Shown: in pieces, positions 57,624 through 64,000 of the stretch
How positions within the stretch are numbered: position 1 is the first letter of the stretch
Layout of the letters: each line of letters begins with the position of its first letter
Assembly (NCBI GenBank): GCA_030847615.1
Contig: JAUMIR010000004.1
Span: 274,063,501-274,127,500, forward strand
Direction of reading: 5' to 3'
Source: Gambelia wislizenii
Lineage: Eukaryota; Chordata; Lepidosauria; Squamata; Crotaphytidae
DNA: 64,000 nt
Made by a program: the position numbers and the translations under genes
Notes under the pieces: model-generated
Told to the model about the DNA's origin: nothing
The model's input: the letters and a program-made list of their open reading frames with translations, nothing else
The model's database searches: none

Positions 57624-58562
57624 ATGAATTCATTTATGGAATATTACAAGACCTTATTCAATGATAAGACCTCGAATATGGAGGATAAAATAAAAACAGG
57701 AAAATATCTTGATAAACAAACCATACCAAAAATAACATCAGAGCAAACAAAAAGACTCAACAATACCATCTCGGTAGCAGAAATCTCAGTGGCAATTAAG
57801 GATCTAAAAATGAACAAGGTCCCAGGACCAGATGGATTCTTAGCCCTATACTATAAAATCTTAGAAAATGAACTAATTATACTGATGCAAAAAACATTCA
57901 ATGAAATTGAAAAAGATGGCATCCCAGAATCATGGTGCATCACAAATGTAACTCTTATCCCAAAAGGAGGCAAAGATGCAAGGATAATCACAAACTATAG
58001 ACCGATTTCACTCCTTAATCTGGATTATAAGATTTACACCTCCATTTTAGCTACACGGCTTAAACATCTACTTCCAGATTTAATTCATGGAGACCACAAT
58101 GGTTTTGTCCCAGGAAGACAAATTAGAAACAACATTCAGACAGTAATAGATCTAATAGAATACTTTGAAACACATAATGAAAAGAAGCTTGCGATGTTAT
58201 TCATCGACACAGAGAAAGCTTTTGATAATGTCCAATGGGACTTCATGGGGAACAACTTTATCAGAAAGATAGAACAAATATATCTTAAGCAATATACCCA
58301 ACTGGTAATAAATGGAGAGAAATCAGATTTAATACAAGTCAAGAAAGGTACTAGACAGGGTTGCCCTTTAGCTCCAATATTATTTATATTAGTTATTGAA
58401 ATATTTAATAGAAGTTTAAGAGCAAATTCTAATATTTCTGGATTCAAAATAAGACGGAACGATACAAAATCCATGCATTCGCTGATGATCTAATACTATT
58501 TCTGGAGGATCCATTGAGAAAAATAGAAGATAACACTAATAGAGGAATTGAGAGAATACTCT
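57624..58562 (+). pseudogene. L1 ORF2, reverse transcriptase region
   Basis: NKVPGPDGFLALYYKIL, NYRPISLLNLDYKIYTSILA, HNGFVPGRQIRNNIQ, FIDTEKAFDNVQWDF (motif A) and GTRQGCPLAPILF are in one 289-codon frame. After a frameshift near 58465 comes IHAFADDLILFLEDP (motif C FADD). The region between motif A and RQGCP is shortened. Catalytic Asp residues remain but the frame is broken. Confidence 0.9.
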
Positions 58563-58985
58563 GGATCCTGGATTAATAGAAGCAAATCAATGATACTTAC
58601 AAAGAACATGATTGCCTCTGAGAATAAAATATTGGCAAAAAAAAATGGGATACAAGATTAAAAAAAGTGAAATATCTTGGGATCTGGATAGCAAAAAGGA
58701 ATAATGATTTGTTTGACAATAATTATCAGAAAGCATGGAAAGAAATCAAAGAAGGAATGAAAGAGTAAGAGTAAATTGGTTGGAGTAAATTGGGACTATC
58801 TGACTCAGGAAAAATGGCAGCATGTAAAATGTCAGTTCTACTGAAGATGATATACTTATTCCAGAACATACCTATTATAACAAATGATAAACCTTTTTTT
58901 GGAATAGGAAAAGGATATAAAGAATTTTATATGGAACAATAAAAAACAAGGATAAAATGCAAATATCTAGTAGATAATAAAGAAG

Positions 58986-59788
58986 TGCCTGTTATCAGCT
59001 TCGGCTGATACGCCAACTGCGCCCTTACCTGGATACAAGGGATCTGGAAACTGTGGTACATGCTTTGGTAACCTCACGTTTGGATTACTGTAATGCACTC
59101 TACATGGGGCTACCCTTGTGCCTAACCCGGAAACTTCAACTGGTACAAAATATGGCAGCCAGGTTAATTACGGGTACATCTAGGAGAGAGCATATAACAC
59201 CTGTGCTTAAATCTCTCCACTGGCTGCCGATTAGTTTCCAGGCACAGTACAAGGTGTTGGTTTTAACCTTTAAAGCCCTACATGGCTTGGGTCCATCTTA
59301 TCTCCGGGACCGCCTCATCCCATATGATCCCCCCCGCACACTTCGGTCCTCTGGGAGGAACCTGCTGCAGCCTATGAAAACTAGGCTGTCGCAGACCTCC
59401 CAGAGGGCCTTCTCTTCTACGGCTCCCAGACTTTGGAACGGCCTGCCGGATGAGATCCATCTTATCGCTACTCTTGATAGCTTCAAGAAAGCGCTAAAGA
59501 CGGATCTCTTCCGGCAGGCCTTCCTGGAATAACTTCCCGGTTCAAGTGGACTGATTGCTACCCACCCCCTCGCCGTCGTTGCTTTTATTTATTTATTTAT
59601 TTATTTATTGTATTTTATCTTTGTTTTAACTCTCTATTTGTTTAATTTAGTTTTAAGGGGTGGGAGGGTAGGATGGGGAAGGACTGTTTTAACTTGATGT
59701 TGTTTTAATCTTGCTGTAAGCCGCCCCGGTTGCCGAGCAGAGGGGCGGGTTAAAAATAAAAAAATATTATTATTAATATTATTATTAT
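58986..59788 (+). mobile_element. L2 LINE 3' end in the L1 (longer copy)
   Basis: Open for 159 codons: HALVTSRLDYCNALYMGLPL, MAARLITGTSRREHITPVLK, APRLWNGLPDEIHLIATLDS. It closely resembles the C-terminus of the full-length L2 at 13064-17627 on the other strand, so it is the same subfamily. It ends in GCAGAGGGGCGGG and an (ATT)n tail. Confidence 0.93.
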
Positions 59789-60289
59789 AAGGCGAGGATG
59801 GAAATTGCCAGATTTGAGAATAGACTAAAACGCATCAGCTTTAAGATGGATAGAAGACTGGATTAGATTAAGAAATGATAAATTATTGAATTTGGAAAGT
59901 CATAACAACAGATTCAGATGGCATGCTTACCTTTGCTATGATAAAGACAAAATAAATAAAGAATAGGTATCTGGTCAGGAAAGCGCTGTTGAAAGTTTGG
60001 AGAAATACGAGAGATATGTTTTACAATAATATACCCCTCTGGACCACCCCACAAAAAGCTTTCTTAAACAGATGGAAATCCACTGATTAATGGATAAAAT
60101 ACAAAGAAATATTGATAAAAAGCTCAGATAGAGATTTTGTTATGAAAACAGAGGAACAACAGAAAGAATCATGTCAACTTAATTGGTTTACCTATGTTCA
60201 ACTAAAAGCTAGATTTAAAGAAGATTTAGAGAAAAGGAATTTCGAAAGAGAACAGAACGAATTAGATAAAATCATCCTCCAGGGAAGAT
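59789..60289 (+). pseudogene. L1 ORF2 middle segment
   Basis: Resumes L1 text after the L2: GGWKLPDLR followed by ALRWIEDWIRL. 60112-60289 is an open Lys/Glu-rich piece. Interrupted again by the CR1. Confidence 0.7.
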
Positions 60290-61622
60290 TCTAGAGCAGA
60301 TCATTAAACAGAGAGAGAGTCTGCGAACATTTAGAAGGCAATGCCATAATCACAAAAAGTCAACATGGGTTTCAGAGAAACAAGTCATGCCAGACTAATG
60401 TGATCTCTTTTTTTGATAAAATTACCAGCTTGGTAGATGAAGGGAACACTGTGGATATCGTATACCTTGATTTCAGTAAGGCCTTTGACAAGGTTTCCCA
60501 TGACATTCTTGCAAACAAGCTTGTAAAATGTGGGCTAGACAAATTAACTGTTCAATTGATTTGTAATTGGTTGACCGGCTGAACACAAAGGATGCTCAGC
60601 AGTGGCTCCTCTTCGTCTTGGAAAGATGTGACCAGTGGGGTGCCACAAGTTTCGGTCATGGGCCCAGTGCTATTCAACATCTTTATCAATGACTTGGATG
60701 AGGGAATTAGGGGCATACTTATCAAATTTGCAGATGACACGAAATTAGGAGGAGTAGCTAGTACCCTAGAGGACAGGATCAAAATTCAAAATGACCTGGA
60801 TAGACTGGAGAGCTGGGCCAAAGCTAACAAAATGAAATTCAACATGGAGAAATGTAAGGTACTGCACTTAGGGCAAAAAAAATGAAATGCATAGATATAG
60901 GATGGGGGAGACCTGGCTGAATGAGTCTACATGTGAAAGGGATCTAGGAGTCCTAGTAGACCACAAGTTGAACATGAGTCAATAGTGTGATGCGGCAGCT
61001 AAACAGGCCAATGCAGTTTTGGGCTGCATCAATAGAAGTATAGTGTCCAGATCAAGGAAAGTGATAGTGCCACTCTATTCTGCCTTGGTCAGACCTCACC
61101 TAGAATACTGTATCCAGTTCTGGGCACCACAATTCAAAAAGGATATGGACAAATTGGAGCGTGTGCAAAGAAGGGTGACTAAAATGGTGAAAGGTCTGGA
61201 AACCATGCCTTATGAGGAGAGACTTAGGGAGCTGGGTATGTTTAGCCTGGAAAAAAAGATGGTTAAGAGGCAATATGATAGCCCTGTTTAAGTATTTGAA
61301 GTGGTGTCACGTTGAGGATGGAGCAGGCTTGTTTTCTGATGCTCCAGAGACTGGAACACGGAGCAATGGATGCAAGCTCCAGGAACAGAGATTCCACCTC
61401 AACATTAGGAGGAACTTTCTGACCGTAAGAGCTGTTCGGCAGTGGAACGCAGTCCCTCGTAGTGTGGTAGGGTCTCTTTCCTTGGAGGTCCTTAAACAGA
61501 GGCTGGATGGCCATCTGTCAGGGATGCTTTGATCATGATTTCCTGCATGGCAGGGGGTTGGACTGGATGGCCCTTGTGGTCTCTTCCAACTCTGCAATTC
61601 TATGATTCTATGATTCTATGAT
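60290..61622 (+). mobile_element. CR1 LINE, 5'-truncated, in the L1
   Basis: ORF2 pieces: SFFDKITSLVDEGNTVDIVY, LDFSKAFDKVSHDIL (RT motif A), SGVPQVSVMGPVLFNIFIND, FADDTKLGG (motif C), [17 protein letters not shown] and [19 protein letters not shown] stop replaces the Arg or Ser before TQRML near 60582, and other breaks follow. The 3' end is the (ATTCTATG)n repeat at 61598-61622. It is the youngest insertion in this stack by its coding quality. Confidence 0.92.
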
Positions 61623-62309
61623 ATGGAAAGATCAGAAGAAAAAAATCTCAAAACTTTATAAAATGCTATTGACAAGACAACTGGGAACGGACAATATAAA
61701 ATGATACATAGTAAACTGGGCAAAAGACTTTGGATATATCTTGGAATTAGATGCTTTGAAGAATGCAAGGAAAAAGACGAATATATTTATGAGTAATCAA
61801 AATCTAAAAGAAAACTTCATGAAAATCTCCTACAGATGGTACTATACACCACTGAGACTTAATAAAATCAACAAATCAATAAACAACAACTGCTGGAAAA
61901 ATCAAAAAGTGGAGGAACTTTTATACACATGTGGTGGAGTTGTAAGATTATTAAAAAATTCTGGGATAAAATTCACAAAATAATAGAGGAAACGTTCCAG
62001 GTAAAATTTGATGCCAGACCAGAATTATATCTGTTAAACATGATAGATAAATTGCGGGGAGATGCTGAGAAAAATTACTGGAGGATAGTATTATACCTCA
62101 TAACAGCAGCCAGGCTAGTGATAGCCCAAAAATGGAAATCCACAGATCCATCCAATATCAATGACTGGCTTGTAAAAACACAAGATCTGCTAGAATTAGA
62201 TATTCTAACAACCAAATTACATAACATAACAAAATACAAATCTCTGGGAAAATGGCTCCCAGTAATAAAACTCTGGGAAAAAACAAGACATATGAGATAC
62301 ACAACTTAA
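61623..62309 (+). pseudogene. L1 ORF2 C-terminus
   Basis: 61741-61983 and 61929-62309 give KISYRWYYTPLRLNKIN, THMWWSCKIIKKFWDKIHK (C-terminal Cys/His region), then AEKNYWRIVLYLITAARLVI and WLPVIKLWEKTRH. One frame change lies in the overlap. It is followed by the 3' UTR. Confidence 0.82.
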
Positions 62310-62785
62310 TATTATTATGATTGAAACAAATAAACTTGTCAGTAAGAGAAAGAGTCAGCAAGAACTAACACAGATATGAGAGGAAAAGGATAACAAGGAA
62401 TAAAGGAGTAATTATTGATATAATAAGATGTGGGTACATTTATCTGCAAGAGAATATATACTTAGGTACTTGAAAAGAACAAAAATAAAAATAAGAAGTT
62501 GGATGTTAATTACAGTTACAATGTTTCTGACTTCATTTAGATAAACAGTTAGGAGGTCATAGATATTTTTCAAAGATGGTGTATATAGATTTAGAAGAAA
62601 TGGTATAAAAAGATACAAGATGACAGTGTATTGTATTGCAATTTATTGTAATCTATATCGCATATTGTAAATAAGTGAAAGAAAGAAAAATTATGGAAAA
62701 TGTAAAGAATGTTAAATAATATGAAATGGAACATTTATTTCTTTCCTTTTTATGATTTTGAAACTGAATAAAGATTAATAAAAAT

Positions 62786-63149
62786 GAGAACACTTCCGGT
62801 TGCGAGTCTGGCATCCAGGTAAGTGATAGTCTTTTTTGTACCCTCCCCCGTTTTTTTTTTTTTTTTTTTTAGTATGTCTGTGTACTTGTTTTAATTTTTT
62901 GACATTTGTTTTTTTGTTTTTTTGTTTTTACTGTGCAATCATCCTTCCTGGATTTGCTTTCAAGGAAGAGAATGGAGCTCTGTTTGAGGGCTCCATTCAT
63001 GCCTGGGCTGCTGGAGGGGAGGGAGCAGTTTCTGTCCCACTTTAAAGGTAAGTGCCTGATTTAAAAAAAAAAACCGTGACAGAGATAGGAGTGGGGTGGA
63101 ATTAGAAGGCAAGATGGGGATTTCTTTTTGGACCCGTGTGATAATCTCC
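62786..63149 (-). mobile_element. Harbinger-like MITE, right part of the split locus
   Basis: Starts at the L1 target duplication and continues AACACTTCCGGTTGCGAGTC, GCATCCAGGTAAGTGATAG, TTTTTTGTACCCTCCCCCG, then CTGGGCTGCTGGAGGGGAG, ending GTGTGATAATCTCC. It is the inverse of the left half of the 29275 copy. Confidence 0.7.
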
Positions 63150-63234
63150 CTCCAGTCAGAGCTGGAGACCTGGGTGGTTTCTGACAGTCCAAGTAGACAA
63201 TTATAAACTAAGTGGATCAATGATATGAGCTGGT

Positions 63235-63660
63235 ATCATAGAATCATAGAACTGTAGAGTTGGAAGAGACCACAAGGGCCATCCAGTCCAACCCCCTGCC
63301 ACGCAGGAAATCACAATCAAAGCATCCCCGACAGATGGCCATCCAGCCTCTGTTTAAAGACCTCCAAGGAAGGAGACCCCACCACGCTCTGAGGGAGTGT
63401 GTTCAACTGCCGAACAGCTCTTACTGTCAAAAAGTTCCTCCTAATGTTGAGGTGGAATCTCTGTTCCTGGAGCTTGCATCCATTGCTCCGTGTTCTAGTC
63501 TCTGGAGTATCAGAAAACAAGCATGCTCCATCCTCAACGTGACACCCCTTCAGATACTTAAACAGGGCTATCTTATTGCCTCTTAACTGTCTTTTTTCCA
63601 GGCTAAACATACCCAGCTCCCTAAGTCTCTCCTCATAAGGCATGAAACCCTGAGCATCCC
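63235..63660 (-). mobile_element. CR1 LINE 3' end
   Basis: The minus strand encodes [38 protein letters not shown] and VVGSPSLEVFKQRLDGHLSG up to the ORF2 stop. The 3' end carries TATGATTCTATGAT at 63235-63248. 5'-truncated, no RT motifs. Confidence 0.92.
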
Positions 63661-64000
63661 ATCTTCTTGTATTTCTGTATCCCTTCACAAAACATTATAG
63701 TTTTGACATTTCTCTGCTTGATCGTGTACATTTGAGAATAAGGCTTCTAGTTTGATTGACTCATGCAACAGAAGAAATCCTAACGTGACTTGGAAGCACT
63801 TAGGACACCCTTGAGAAAGAAATACTGAACAGTCTGACTTTATAATCCCACCAAGCAAATATGCATGTATGTTACTTTTAAACTGAAGAGACACTTATCA
63901 CATCTCAGTTGTTTAAATTAAGAAAGAATTTGACTTATGAAGGACATAAATGAGGAAAGCAGCTGGCTGTTGGCTGGTAATTTAAAGGGAAATTTGGTTA
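63661..64000. other. Unassigned stretch to the window end
   Basis: Nothing recognised. Confidence 0.35.

Larger units (their letters stand above)
52048..62785 (+). mobile_element. L1 LINE carrying four later insertions
   Basis: GAGAACACTT occurs exactly at 52038-52047 and 62786-62795, bracketing the element as a 10-bp target duplication. The order is a 5' UTR of about 2.5 kb, ORF1 remnants, ORF2 and a 3' UTR with AATAAA at 62767 and a short A-rich end. Inside lie a foldback (53471), two L2 3' ends (55451 and 58986) and a CR1 (60290). Without them it is about 7.8 kb, a sensible full-length L1. It is dead because of many stops and lost catalytic residues. Confidence 0.85.

Overview
The window looks like intergenic or intronic DNA of a squamate reptile (lizard-type genome). 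The call rests on the repeat mixture: Sauria-type tRNA SINEs, a 5S rRNA-derived SINE, L2, CR1 and L1 LINEs, a Penelope-like element, and many small DNA transposons. The exact species cannot be fixed from the sequence. I found no host protein-coding gene, rRNA, functional tRNA or CRISPR array. Almost every long reading frame belongs to a retrotransposon or is a by-product of a GC-rich tandem repeat.

Layout. 1-10 kb: a cluster of about 0.6-kb non-autonomous DNA elements with GGACTTTATCAGA-like ends and 3-bp target duplications, one nested inside another family, plus a 2-kb composite element (4188-6181) with an internal 1-kb foldback. 10.8 kb: a 5S-derived SINE. 13.06-17.63 kb: an essentially full-length minus-strand L2 LINE bounded by a perfect 10-bp target-site duplication, with a nearly intact ORF2 and eight tandem 5'-UTR monomers. 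18-23.5 kb: a Sauria SINE, the 3' half of an APE-type LINE, a hAT element (20673-22650) holding a CR1 and a pogo/Tigger-like element, and a near-perfect palindromic foldback. 25.6-30 kb: the 5' half of the same APE-type LINE family on the minus strand, between two MITEs. 35-38.6 kb: two oppositely oriented Penelope-like pieces (GIY-YIG part and RT part) with a solo-LTR candidate between them, the RT part being cut by two DNA transposons. 40.3 kb: another foldback. 42-46.4 kb: SINEs, one split by a MITE. 46.4-46.8 kb: a GC-rich CCAAT-box cluster of unknown origin. 51.7-63.1 kb: one MITE locus interrupted by a 10.7-kb L1 that itself holds a foldback, two L2 3' ends and a CR1. 63.2 kb: a minus-strand CR1 end.

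The parts do not form a pathway. They form a layered insertion record in which target-site duplications and split elements give relative ages. The most interesting signals are the L2 promoter monomers with alternating A/B units, a family of about 330-350-bp foldback palindromes that share termini with the 0.6-kb MITEs (including one apparent chimera), and a MITE sitting exactly at the junction of an 83-bp host duplication. Long single-copy stretches (for example 11.0-13.0, 23.5-25.1, 30.1-31.4, 33-35, 38.6-40.3, 42.5-45.5 and 47.5-49.4 kb) show no gene I can recognise.
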